24,862 nt of DNA, from positions 1-24,862 of the forward strand of contig DATIHQ010000026.1 in assembly GCA_035480535.1 (NCBI GenBank), read 5' to 3'. Under the pieces are notes generated by a model that was given only the letters and a program-made list of their open reading frames with translations, made no database searches and had not been told where the DNA came from. The position numbers and the translations under genes were made by a program. Of the stretch, positions 14,142-21,788 are shown piece after piece. Source of the stretch: DATIHQ01 sp035480535 (GTDB lineage: Bacteria; Chlamydiota; Chlamydiia; Chlamydiales; SM23-39). Every line of letters starts with the position of its first letter. Positions within the stretch are counted from its first letter, which is position 1.

Positions 14142-14172
14142 TCCGCAAAGAGTATAAGAAAAAGAGTCTTTT

Positions 14173-14200
14173 TTGACATCTGGTACGAGTTCAGTTAAAC
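14173..14200 (+). promoter_or_regulatory. Candidate hldDE promoter
   Basis: A consensus -35 TTGACA (14173-14178), a 16-base spacer and TTAAAC (14195-14200, a poor -10). The predicted start is near 14207, and hldD begins at 14210 with no Shine-Dalgarno. An AAAAAGA/TCTTTTT dyad (14159-14173) overlaps the -35 edge. Confidence 0.5.
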
Positions 14201-14209
14201 TCCTCTGCT

Positions 14210-15193
14210 ATGAAAAAACAGCCGATGATTGTCATTACGGGCGCAGCTGGAATGATTGGTTCCGGCGTCGTGCGCCATTTAAATGATCTGGGAAATGGGA
14301 ACCTTCTTCTCGTCGACGATATCAAAGAAACCGATAAGTGGAAAAACTTAGTCGGCAAACAATTTGTCGATCTGATTTCTAAACATCACATCTTTGAGTG
14401 GCTGGTTGGGAAAGAGCAAGAGATCGATGCCTTTATCCATTTGGGCGCCTGCTCCGATACAATGGAGACAAATGGCGACTATTTAATGGAGAATAACTTC
14501 CGCTTCACCATTCGCCTGGCAGAGTGGGCCGTCAAGCGGGGCAAACGCTTTATTTACGCCTCTTCTGCAGCCACCTATGGCGATGGGCAATTGGGCTTTT
14601 CCGATGATGAAACGCAATTAGAGACGCTGCGCCCCATCAATATGTATGCCTTTTCTAAGCATTTAGCCGACCTCTGGCTGAAGCGGGAAGGGATGCTGGA
14701 TAAAGTGGTGGGGCTGAAGTATTTCAATGTATTTGGCCCTAATGAATACCATAAGGGGCGGATGGCCTCGATGGTTCTAAAGATGATGCATAAGGCCCAA
14801 ATTGAGGGAGTAATTCACCTCTTCAAATCCAACGATCCCAAATACCTCGATGGGGGGCAGATGCGCGATTTCATCTACCTGAAAGACGCGGTGCGAATGA
14901 CCTGCGCGCTCCTGCAGCCAAACTATCGCAACGTCGTGGGGATTTACAATATCGGCCATGGAAAAACAACCACCTGGAATGAGCTAGCCAATGGACTCTT
15001 TAAAGCGCTGAAAAAACGGTCGAACATCCAATACATCGACATGCCGCCCGAGCTCAATCGGCAATATCAGAATTATACTTGCGCAGATATGGGAAAATTT
15101 CTAAAAATCTTTTCTTCCTTTCAGATGATGCCGATCGAAGAATCGGTGGGTGAATATGTACAACAGTATTTGATGAAAAGCGAGCGATGGTGA
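14210..15193 (+). CDS. hldD: ADP-L-glycero-D-manno-heptose 6-epimerase
   Basis: Converts ADP-D,D-heptose to ADP-L,D-heptose, the precursor for heptose in the LPS inner core. The 327-residue extended SDR has GAAGMIGSG at the NADP site (11-19), LVDDIKE, HLGACSDTMETNGDYLMENN (split around 83-102), a YASSAATYG catalytic-serine region, the MYAFSK YxxxK motif and, most diagnostic, KYFNVFGPNEYHKGRMASM and YLDGGQMRDFIYLKD. The hldE start codon overlaps its stop by 7 bases, so the two are coupled. Chlamydiaceae LPS has only Kdo and lacks heptose, so this pair suggests a larger LPS core or another heptose glycan in this organism. Confidence 0.95.
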   Translation: MKKQPMIVITGAAGMIGSGVVRHLNDLGNGNLLLVDDIKETDKWKNLVGKQFVDLISKHHIFEWLVGKEQEIDAFIHLGACSDTMETNGDYLMENNFRFTIRLAEWAVKRGKRFIYASSAATYGDGQLGFSDDETQLETLRPINMYAFSKHLADLWLKREGMLDKVVGLKYFNVFGPNEYHKGRMASMVLKMMHKAQIEGVIHLFKSNDPKYLDGGQMRDFIYLKDAVRMTCALLQPNYRNVVGIYNIGHGKTTTWNELANGLFKALKKRSNIQYIDMPPELNRQYQNYTCADMGKFLKIFSSFQMMPIEESVGEYVQQYLMKSERW

Positions 15194-16539
15194 AGTTAGC
15201 GGGGAAATTTGGACACTTGCGCCCCTTCCGGTGTTTAGTGTTGGGCGACTTTATGCTCGATACCTATACAACGGGGCGCGTCAAGCGGATTTCTCCTGAG
15301 GCGCCCGTCCCTGTCATGGAAGTGCTGAAAGAAGAATCGCGTCCCGGCGGCGCGGGGAATGTCGTCTTAAATCTCGCTGCATTGGGCGCGCAAGTGTTTG
15401 CCGTAGGGCGCATCGGCTCAGATTTCGAGGGGCAAACTCTCAAAGAGCGATTGGCGAAAGAAGGCGCCGACACAAGTGCGCTTCTCATCGAACCCAAGTA
15501 TCGAACGCCGGTGAAGAATCGGCTCATCGCCGATAGCCAGCAACTCCTCCGCGTCGATTTTGAGACGATCACTTCTTTGCAACCCCAACTCGAAGAAGAG
15601 ATCATCCAGCAGCTGAAGATTCTAATCCCCCAAGTGCAAATCATCGCCCTCTCTGATTACGGGAAGGGCTTTCTCACAAATCGCCTGATCTCCGCTTCGC
15701 TGCAAATTGCCAAGCAAGCCAATGTTCCTGCGATTGTCGATCCAAAGGGAGCCGATTTTACTAAATATCGGGGCGCCACGATCTTAAAGCCCAACCTCTC
15801 TGAAGCCTATGCTGCGGCGAAAATGCCTTCAAACGCCTCGCTCGATAGCGTGGCCAAACAGCTTTTGGAAATTTCCTCCGCCGAACTTCTCCTCATCACC
15901 CGCTCAGAAGCGGGGATCTCTATTTTCAATTCCGAAGGAAAAAGAAGCGACTTTCCCGTCCGCTCCAAAGAAGTGATCGATGTCACAGGAGCCGGCGATA
16001 CGGTTCTCTCAATGATTTGCCTGGGACTTGCCAATGGCCTAGACATCGAAGCGGCCGCGCAGCTAGCCAATATTGCAGCGGGCATTTCAATTGAGCGCTT
16101 AGGCTGCGTGCAGATCACTCTGTCAGAGCTCGCCCAGCGGCTGCTCGAATATGACGCCAACACCAAGATCTATGATGAAAGCCACACCTATGCGCTCCAT
16201 CAAGTGTTAAAAGGAAAGCGCTACTCTCTTCTCGTGCTCCAAAAAGGGCAGGGGATGTCCAATGCTCTCTTCCGCGCCATCCGGCAAATTTCTGAGCGCG
16301 ATGAGCTCATCATCTATGCAAAAGATGCGGACGATGAGTTCATTCAGTTTCTCTCCTCACTTCAAGAGGTGGAGATCATCATTTTGCAAACGGAGAGCTT
16401 AAAGAATCTCTGCGAGGCGATCCATCCTCATGAAATCTACGTTCTGAATGGGGAAGAAATCACCCAGGCCAAAGAACTTCTTCACACCCTACTCACTTCC
16501 GCAATCACGGCGCCGCCCAAACAAACCTCTCCCTCATAA
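15187..16539 (+). CDS. hldE: Heptose-7-phosphate kinase with degenerate C-terminal domain
   Basis: The N-terminal PfkB-type kinase domain (about 1-315) phosphorylates D-glycero-D-manno-heptose 7-phosphate at C1. It shows GDFMLDTYTTGRVKRISPEAP (split around 18-38), RPGGAGNVVLNLAALGA, DPKGADFTKYRGATILKPN and the catalytic VTGAGDTVLS. The remaining ~130 residues occupy the place of the HldE adenylyltransferase domain and keep its rough pattern (KI.....L..GK, DELIIYAKDADD, LCEAIHPHEIYVLNGEEIT). The NGCFD..HxGH nucleotide-binding signature is absent, as is a recognisable SSTxII. The domain therefore looks dead or reassigned, and a separate HldE2/RfaE2 would be required elsewhere. It is coupled to hldD by overlap, and its end overlaps the end of convergent mnmA by 58 bases. 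Confidence 0.9.
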   Translation: MVKLAGKFGHLRPFRCLVLGDFMLDTYTTGRVKRISPEAPVPVMEVLKEESRPGGAGNVVLNLAALGAQVFAVGRIGSDFEGQTLKERLAKEGADTSALLIEPKYRTPVKNRLIADSQQLLRVDFETITSLQPQLEEEIIQQLKILIPQVQIIALSDYGKGFLTNRLISASLQIAKQANVPAIVDPKGADFTKYRGATILKPNLSEAYAAAKMPSNASLDSVAKQLLEISSAELLLITRSEAGISIFNSEGKRSDFPVRSKEVIDVTGAGDTVLSMICLGLANGLDIEAAAQLANIAAGISIERLGCVQITLSELAQRLLEYDANTKIYDESHTYALHQVLKGKRYSLLVLQKGQGMSNALFRAIRQISERDELIIYAKDADDEFIQFLSSLQEVEIIILQTESLKNLCEAIHPHEIYVLNGEEITQAKELLHTLLTSAITAPPKQTSPS

Positions 16540-17537
16540 AACACGACCGACTGTCCTGGCGTCACCGCTCTTTGCGGCTCATCGAATAGAACCCGATCTC
16601 CATCCAGCGTACACCACCGCTCTTCTTGCCGATAGCGCACCTTCGCCTTGCAGCGAAAAGGCCCACTCTTGGGCGCATCGCCCACCCACGTAAATTTCCC
16701 CGCTCTCAACGCATTGGAGAAAAGCGCTGGATGATCGGCCCCCCGCTCGACGAAGACCACATTTTCTCCTACATCTTTTCCCACCACATACCAAGCATCT
16801 CCCTCGCCGCCCAGTCCCATTCCCTTTCTTTGTCCCAGCGTGTAAAAGGCCATTCCCTCATGTTCTCCCACCACTGTCCCATCCAGCCTCTTAAAATAGC
16901 CCGCCTTAATCCCCACATACTGAGACAAAAACGGCTTAAAATCCCGTTTCCCAATAAAACAGATGCCGGTGCTATCTTTCTTCTCCGACGTCGCCAAGCC
17001 ATGCTCTCTTGCAATTTTCCGCACTTCCCTCTTCATCAAATGACCTACCGGGAACAACACCTTTTCAAACGCCTCTCGCCTCACCGCATGCAGAAAATAG
17101 CTCTGATCCTTCTCAGGATCCAATCCCTTCAACAATCGTCCCCCATCCAACCGGCAATAATGGCCCGTCGCCAGAAAATCGGCGCCCAAGCTCATCGCCT
17201 TTTCTAAAAAAACCTTAAACTTAATTTCCCGATTGCAGAGCACATCTGGGTTAGGCGTCAGCCCCGCCTGATAATCGGCTACAAACCCCGCAAAAACCGC
17301 CTCTCGGTACTCCTCGACAAAGTTCACGCTATAGTAATCGATCCCCAGCTGCTCGCACACCCGCACCACATCTTCATATTCTTGGCTTGCCCTGCAAACA
17401 CCCCGCTCGTCGCACTCCTCCCAATTCTTCATAAACAGGCCCACAACTCGGTACCCCTGCTCCCTCAAGAGCAAAGCCGAGACCGAAGAGTCCACCCCCC
17501 CTGACATGCCAACCACAACCGTCTTGTTATTTTTCAT
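16482..17537 (-). CDS. mnmA: tRNA-uridine 2-sulfurtransferase
   Basis: Thiolates the wobble uridine U34 of tRNA-Lys, -Glu and -Gln. The 351-residue protein has the PP-loop SGGVDSS (12-18), the catalytic cysteines C101 (NPDVLCNREIKF) and C193 (TGICFIGKRDF), ATGHYCR, a KDQSYFLH motif and GQRKGMGLGG. The C-terminal beta-barrel ends normally. Its last 58 bases overlap the 3' end of hldE on the other strand. Its start is only 21 bases from the start of the divergent phosphorylase gene, so the two promoters must overlap each other's genes. Its client tRNA-Gln(TTG) is encoded in this window. Confidence 0.97.
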   Translation of the reverse strand: MKNNKTVVVGMSGGVDSSVSALLLREQGYRVVGLFMKNWEECDERGVCRASQEYEDVVRVCEQLGIDYYSVNFVEEYREAVFAGFVADYQAGLTPNPDVLCNREIKFKVFLEKAMSLGADFLATGHYCRLDGGRLLKGLDPEKDQSYFLHAVRREAFEKVLFPVGHLMKREVRKIAREHGLATSEKKDSTGICFIGKRDFKPFLSQYVGIKAGYFKRLDGTVVGEHEGMAFYTLGQRKGMGLGGEGDAWYVVGKDVGENVVFVERGADHPALFSNALRAGKFTWVGDAPKSGPFRCKAKVRYRQEERWCTLDGDRVLFDEPQRAVTPGQSVVFYEGEVCLGGAVIAEVSRV

Positions 17538-17558
17538 AATTTTGGCTATAAATATAGC
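17524..17558. promoter_or_regulatory. Divergent promoter with palindromic -10 (mnmA / phosphorylase)
   Basis: On the plus strand: TTGTTA (17524-17529), 17 bases, TATAAA (17547-17552), with predicted transcription start at about 17559, the A of the phosphorylase ATG. The -10 sits in the dyad GCTATAAATATAGC (17545-17558), which on the minus strand offers TATATT as a -10 for mnmA. The minus-strand -35 is poor. Confidence 0.5.
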
Positions 17559-18290
17559 ATGCTAACTCCTGAAAATCATTTAAAATATAGTCGGAAGATG
17601 GGGAATTTCCCTGAAGGGGAGCCCCCGAAGACGATGATCTTTTGCTTTAGCCGGAAATTCCTCTCGGGCGTGCTGGAGCGCTACCGCCATGAAGCCTACC
17701 AAGGAACTTTTAGAAAGATGGTTCATCTTCTTGACTTTCCTGGAGTCGCCATTGGGAATTTTGGGGTTGGGGCGCCGCTCAGTGCGATGAAGATGGAGCA
17801 GCTCATCGCCTGGGGGGTGAAAGATTTCTATATAATCGGCCTTGCGGGGGCCATTGGCGAGGGGCTGAAAATCGGGGACATCATTGGCTGCACGGAAGCG
17901 ATCCGGGATGAAGGGGTCTCGCGCCACTATGTCCCGCCGGCCGAGACGATTCGACTGCCAAAATCTGATCTGCAGAAATTGGAAAAGTGCCTGGCGCACG
18001 TCCCCCATCGCCTGGGGCTAATCTGGACCTTTGATGCGATCTATCGGGAGACGAAAGAGGAGTTCTTAAGATACAGAAGAAGAGGGGTGTTGGGCGTTGA
18101 GATGGAGACGGCCGCTCTCTATGCAGTGGCCGCCTTCCGGAAAGTAAGCATGATCTCCCTCCTAGTGATTTCCGATCTACACACGGAAACAGATTGGATC
18201 CCCGGCTTCTACGATCTTTCCGTTCTGGAAAATCAACACGTTCTTTTAGCGGCCATTCTCAAGGACGGTTTACCTCATTTTTCATCTTGA
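17559..18290 (+). CDS. Purine/uridine phosphorylase family protein
   Basis: Predicted to cleave nucleosides with phosphate (or by hydrolysis) in nucleoside salvage. The 243-residue protein fits the PNP_UDP_1 fold: GNFGVGAP (66-73) in the phosphate/ribose loop, YIIGLAGAIG (91-100), RDEGVSRHYVPPAE (116-129), and the nucleoside-binding VEMETAALYAV (180-190). A final aspartate, in VISDLHTE, matches the base-contacting position. I cannot tell purine from uridine specificity. The gene appears leaderless, with its ATG at the expected transcription start. It is divergent from mnmA and followed by the toxin-antitoxin cluster. Confidence 0.88.
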   Translation: MLTPENHLKYSRKMGNFPEGEPPKTMIFCFSRKFLSGVLERYRHEAYQGTFRKMVHLLDFPGVAIGNFGVGAPLSAMKMEQLIAWGVKDFYIIGLAGAIGEGLKIGDIIGCTEAIRDEGVSRHYVPPAETIRLPKSDLQKLEKCLAHVPHRLGLIWTFDAIYRETKEEFLRYRRRGVLGVEMETAALYAVAAFRKVSMISLLVISDLHTETDWIPGFYDLSVLENQHVLLAAILKDGLPHFSS

Positions 18291-18333
18291 CTTTGCGGGT
18301 TGCCTTACAGCATCCTTTTGTTTGGTGGTTTGT

Positions 18334-18624
18334 ATGCTATTAAATGAAGTCAGTAAGATTCTTAAGGCCCATAAAAAAGATCTCATTCAAAAGGGCGTGC
18401 GTGCGCTTTCGATCTTCGGGTCTATTGCTAGAAACGAAGGGTCTGCTAAGAGCGATGTCGATATTTTGATCGATTTCGATTCAAAGAAAGGTTTTTTCTT
18501 TTTTGTTGAGCTGAAGAATTATCTGGAACAACTTCTTAATCGCGATGTTGATTTAGTTACCAAAAATGCTTTGCATCCGGCTCTAAAAAAAAGAATCCTA
18601 AAGGAGGCAAAGAATGTCTTCTAG
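18334..18624 (+). CDS. mntA: MNT-type nucleotidyltransferase (MntA-like antitoxin)
   Basis: A minimal nucleotidyltransferase of the HEPN/MNT toxin-antitoxin type. Characterised members neutralise the HEPN toxin by adding AMP to its active-site tyrosine. The 96-residue protein has the diagnostic GS-x10-D-x-D motif: GS at 29-30 and D41-V-D43 (FGSIARNEGSAKSDVDILID), followed by a third acidic residue in RDVDLVT. The ATG at 18334 is preferred. A TTG at 18322 is in frame and would add four residues. It overlaps hepT by 11 bases, the standard arrangement. A TTGACT at 18287 at the end of the phosphorylase gene could be a -35, but no good -10 follows. Confidence 0.92.
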   Translation: MLLNEVSKILKAHKKDLIQKGVRALSIFGSIARNEGSAKSDVDILIDFDSKKGFFFFVELKNYLEQLLNRDVDLVTKNALHPALKKRILKEAKNVF

Positions 18625-18964
18625 GGAATGGGTATTTCGGATCCAGGATATTCTCAAATCAATCGATAAAATCGATGGTTATCTCAAAGGTATGACTTTG
18701 GATCGATTCAAAAAAAATGAACTGATCATTGATGCAGTAGTAAGGAATCTTGAAATTATTGGTGAGGCAAGTAAAAACATCCCGTCCACAATTCGGCGTT
18801 CTCACACTCATATTCCATGGGACATAATGTGTGGGATGCGCGATATCCTCATCCATCAGTATTTTGGTGTCGATCTGAATATCGTTTGGCATACAGCCAA
18901 AGAAGATTTGCCATCCATCCAGAAACACCTGGAACACCTTTTTCAAGAGAATTCTTCTTTATGA
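18614..18964 (+). CDS. hepT: HEPN domain toxin (HepT/DUF86)
   Basis: The HEPN ribonuclease-type toxin partner of the upstream MNT protein. The 116-residue all-helical protein carries the active-site motif R-x4-H-x-Y as R76-DILI-H81-Q-Y83. The tyrosine is the residue that MntA enzymes adenylylate. NLEIIGEASKNIP (45-57) is typical of DUF86. All catalytic residues are intact. A near-perfect Shine-Dalgarno AAAGGAGG lies inside the end of mntA. The last bases form an ATGA overlap with a decayed Xre antitoxin gene. A short copy of the first 27 bases recurs at 19210. Confidence 0.92.
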   Translation: MSSREWVFRIQDILKSIDKIDGYLKGMTLDRFKKNELIIDAVVRNLEIIGEASKNIPSTIRRSHTHIPWDIMCGMRDILIHQYFGVDLNIVWHTAKEDLPSIQKHLEHLFQENSSL

Positions 18965-19198
18965 AAACAAAAAAACTGAGAAAAAAACGTTTAGGGAATA
19001 TCGAATATACCGAAAGTTCCGGAAATATTTTTGCTGACCTTGGAATTCCCAACCCTGAAAAAGCACTGGCCAAAGCCGAAATTGCCGTGAAGATACAAGA
19101 AAGAAACTCACCCAGGTCAAGGCCGCAAAAATACTGAAAATCAGCCAACCCAAGATTTCTCTCCTTCTAACGCTAGAATCGCAGCTTTAAGCAAGTAA
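18961..19198 (+). pseudogene. Xre-family antitoxin, disrupted by two frameshifts
   Basis: The frame begins MKTKKLRKKRLG and continues with YTESSGNIFADLGIPNPEKALAKAEIAVKI (split over residues 16-45), the start of the HTH_37 Xre antitoxins that pair with RelE/HigB-like toxins. It then runs out of frame and stops at 19135-19137. One frame over, the helix-turn-helix continues as KKLTQVKAAKILKISQPKISLLL. After a second shift it reads NARIAALSK and ends at TAA 19196-19198. Both shifts are explained by loss of one A: in an A run near 19101 and near 19169. No toxin gene accompanies it. The ATG overlaps the hepT stop. A 58-residue product from the first frame would lack the DNA-binding helices. Confidence 0.85.
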
Positions 19199-19209
19199 TA
19201 TACCGCATA

Positions 19210-19251
19210 ATGTCTTCTAGTGAGTGGGTATTTCTGCTCTCCTTAGTTTAA
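19210..19251 (+). pseudogene. 5' remnant of a second HEPN toxin gene
   Basis: Bases 19210-19236 match the first 27 bases of hepT (18614-18640) at 24 of 27 positions, including the ATG (encoding MSSSEWVF versus MSSREWVF). Similarity then stops, and the frame ends at TAA 19249-19251 after 13 codons. The stop codon and last five codons (EIPTH) of the sodium:solute symporter on the minus strand are read from this remnant. Confidence 0.65.
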
Positions 19252-20554
19252 ATGCAAATAGGGCTTCGCTGGCGGTGTAGCCGAGGAGAGAGAGGGCGAT
19301 TTCGGCGAGGTCGGTGGGGATGGGGCAGGGGATGAGGCGGAAGAGGATGAAGCCCGATGCGCCGAAGATTGCGGCGATGAGCGCGGAGCGGAGATTTCCT
19401 TTTCTTTTTTGGAAGAGGGCTGCTAGGAGCGGGACGATGAGGGCCGCAATAGTAAATTCGTAAGATTGAATGAGGAGGTCGAGCACGTTCGTGAAGTAGG
19501 AGGAGGAGAAGAGGGCTCCGGCTCCAATGGCGATGGAGAGGAGTTTTGTGGTTTTAAGCGAACTGGTGCGGAAGAAATCTTGCGAGAGGTTCGAGCCGAT
19601 GGCGTTGATGAGCGAGTCGGCGGTGGAGAGAATCGCGGCGAGAACGGCGCAGCCAACGAGGGCTGTGAGAGCGGGAGTTGTCGTGTGGGAAACGGCTGCC
19701 ATGAGGATGCTGCCTCCGGAAGTGCGGTCGAGACCGAGCTGCATGCCGGTGATTCCAAAGTAGATGGGAATGAAGGCAATGAAAAAGGTGAGGAGGGCGG
19801 CGCCAAGGGTCGCTTTAGAGAGAATTCGATTCGATTGCGCGGCAAAACAGCGCTGTCCCATATCTTGTTCAATGAACGAAAAGAGAAAGGGCATGAAGAG
19901 CCATCCGCTGATTTTAGAGGGGGAGAAATCCGTTTCTGGAAGGGCGATGGGGGGCTGCGTCCAGAAGGCGTAGAAGAATGCAGTGAAGAGAAAGAAGATC
20001 AATACGCCTGCTTGGATCATGTCGGTCGCCACGACGGCGCGGATGCCGCCAAGCGCTGTGTAGGCAATTAAAAGTCCCCAGAAAAGATAGAAAATCCAAA
20101 GAGTGTCCACTCCGAGGCTGAGCATAAATTTTTTCGAGGCCAAGATTTGGGCGATGAGGATCATGAAGAGAGAAAGGATCGAAAGGAGAGACGCGGCCCG
20201 TTTTAGGAAAGGGGAATCGTAGAAGACTTCGAAGATTTGAGCTACAGTGGAGACGCGATAGCTGGCGAGCCGCTTTCCAATTCCCGCGCCAAGGCCGATG
20301 AGGCCGAGCACCTGCCCGATAGGGTAAAATAAGACCCACCAGCCCCAAGAAAAGGCCTCTTCCGATGCCCCCAGTACAATTCCTCCGCCCACTTGCGTGG
20401 CAAAGAAGGTCATCATCAGCGGAAAAAAGGAAAACCCCTTCCCCCCAAGGTAGTAGTCGCTCTGCGTCGACATATCGCGGGAAGATCTGCGGGCGATCCA
20501 CCAGCAAAGGCATTGCAAAGCCATAATAGAAAAGATAAAAACATTCATATTCAT
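19217..20554 (-). CDS. Sodium:solute symporter (SSS family)
   Basis: A 445-residue inner-membrane transporter with the LeuT fold and about 12-13 helices, driving uptake of a solute with sodium. Recognisable features are the N-terminal STQSDYYLGGKG segment after helix 1, FFATQVGGGIVLGASEEAFSWG (split around 50-71), ALGGIRAVVATDMIQ (164-178) and the sodium-site helix AILSTADSLINAIGSNLSQD (split around 310-330). The substrate cannot be told; family members carry proline, pantothenate, sugars and others. Its final codons derive from antisense HEPN remnant sequence, so the natural C-terminus may have been cut or extended at that junction. The start is one of two nearby ATGs (codons 1 and 3). The 165-base gap to htpX shows no gene or strong promoter. 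Confidence 0.92.
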   Translation of the reverse strand: MNMNVFIFSIMALQCLCWWIARRSSRDMSTQSDYYLGGKGFSFFPLMMTFFATQVGGGIVLGASEEAFSWGWWVLFYPIGQVLGLIGLGAGIGKRLASYRVSTVAQIFEVFYDSPFLKRAASLLSILSLFMILIAQILASKKFMLSLGVDTLWIFYLFWGLLIAYTALGGIRAVVATDMIQAGVLIFFLFTAFFYAFWTQPPIALPETDFSPSKISGWLFMPFLFSFIEQDMGQRCFAAQSNRILSKATLGAALLTFFIAFIPIYFGITGMQLGLDRTSGGSILMAAVSHTTTPALTALVGCAVLAAILSTADSLINAIGSNLSQDFFRTSSLKTTKLLSIAIGAGALFSSSYFTNVLDLLIQSYEFTIAALIVPLLAALFQKRKGNLRSALIAAIFGASGFILFRLIPCPIPTDLAEIALSLLGYTASEALFAFKLRRAEIPTH

Positions 20555-20719
20555 TTGAGAACCAATGGGTTAAAATTTAAAGGGAAAGTGGAAAAATTAA
20601 TGAGGATGATGATGGAAACGATGAACGGATGAGAGTGAAGAAAGGGGGGAATTAAATTTTTTGTTCATAGTTCATCTCAATGAAAGTGATCTTTTCGGGA
20701 GCCATTGTATCAAGGGGCA

Positions 20720-21631
20720 TTATTTTAGAGAACCTTTTTTTAATCGTTCGATTCGCTCTTCGAGCGGGGGGTGGCTGGCGAAGAGGGAGAGGAGGCCCTT
20801 GTTGGTGGGATGGGAGATTTTGAAGGCGGCCATTGCGGGGTTCTCTGCTTTGGGATCGCGGATTTCTTGCAGAACGCGAAGCGATTGGAGCGCAGAGATC
20901 ATCGAATCTTTTCCAGCGAGGCGGGCGCCGCCGGCGTCAGCGCGGAATTCGCGGTAGCGAGAATAGGCCGCGACGACGAGTGAGCCGAGGATCATAAAGA
21001 CAAATTGGAAGAGATAAGTGAAGAGAATAAAGCTCATGTAGCTGCCGCCGGTGCTGTTGTCGCGGCTGCGGCCAAAGCCGGAGAGAACATAGGCGAGAAC
21101 GCGGGCGAGGAACATGACGAAGGCATTGACGACGCCTTGCAGAAGCGTCATCGTCACCATGTCTCCATTGGCGACGTGGGAAATTTCATGTCCGAGAACG
21201 CCTTCGATTTCATCTTCTTTCATTCGGTTGAGAAGACCCGTTGACACAGCGACAAGCGCGCGGCTGCGAGTGGGCCCCGTTGCAAAGGCATTCACTTCAT
21301 TGGAGCGGTAGATGCCCACCTCGGGCATTGCGGGAAGCTGCGCTTTTTTCGAGAGGCTGTAGACGATGTCGAGCAATTGCCTTTGTTCTGGATCGTGTGT
21401 GTGGGGATCGATAAGCTGCACGCCCATCATCCATTTGGCCATCTTGCGCGAAAGTGCGAGCGAAATAAGCGCGCCCCCCATGCCCCAGATGAGGCAGAAG
21501 ATCATGAGTTCTGTGTAGTTGAGTCCATACGCGTCGAAGTAGGGGCGGATGTTGAAAATGTTCAAAACGAGCGTGATCATAAAGATCACGAGAAAATTTA
21601 GAACTAGAAAGAGAAAAATTCGTTTTATCAT
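20720..21631 (-). CDS. htpX: Membrane metalloprotease HtpX
   Basis: A membrane-bound zinc protease (M48) that degrades damaged inner-membrane proteins. The 303-residue protein has two N-terminal helices (about 4-26 and 41-60), the zinc motif H148-E149-I-S-H152 (LGHEISHVANGD), two further helices (about 165-185 and 195-220) and the third-ligand region YREFRADAGGARL. The RSNEVNAFATGP segment is also typical. Length matches the family (~290). The -10-like TAAAAT lies 6 bases before the ATG. It is divergent from the small unknown gene at 21789. Confidence 0.96.
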   Translation of the reverse strand: MIKRIFLFLVLNFLVIFMITLVLNIFNIRPYFDAYGLNYTELMIFCLIWGMGGALISLALSRKMAKWMMGVQLIDPHTHDPEQRQLLDIVYSLSKKAQLPAMPEVGIYRSNEVNAFATGPTRSRALVAVSTGLLNRMKEDEIEGVLGHEISHVANGDMVTMTLLQGVVNAFVMFLARVLAYVLSGFGRSRDNSTGGSYMSFILFTYLFQFVFMILGSLVVAAYSRYREFRADAGGARLAGKDSMISALQSLRVLQEIRDPKAENPAMAAFKISHPTNKGLLSLFASHPPLEERIERLKKGSLK

Positions 21632-21637
21632 GCCGCT

Positions 21638-21643
21638 ATTTTA
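21638..21643 (-). promoter_or_regulatory. Candidate htpX -10 box
   Basis: Minus-strand TAAAAT preceded by TG (TGTAAAAT, extended -10), ending 6 bases before the htpX ATG. The -35 position holds only TCCATT. The predicted transcription start coincides with the start codon. Confidence 0.35.
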
Positions 21644-21788
21644 CAGGATGGCCGAGTGAAAATGGAAGAGGAATATTTTACGTTGCGCGAAAATTTCTTT
21701 TCTGTCATGTATTCGGTCAAATTTATTCAAAAAACCCTTCCAGAAGTATCTGACAAAGGGATTTTTGAAAAAAATCTCTGGGCGGAAA

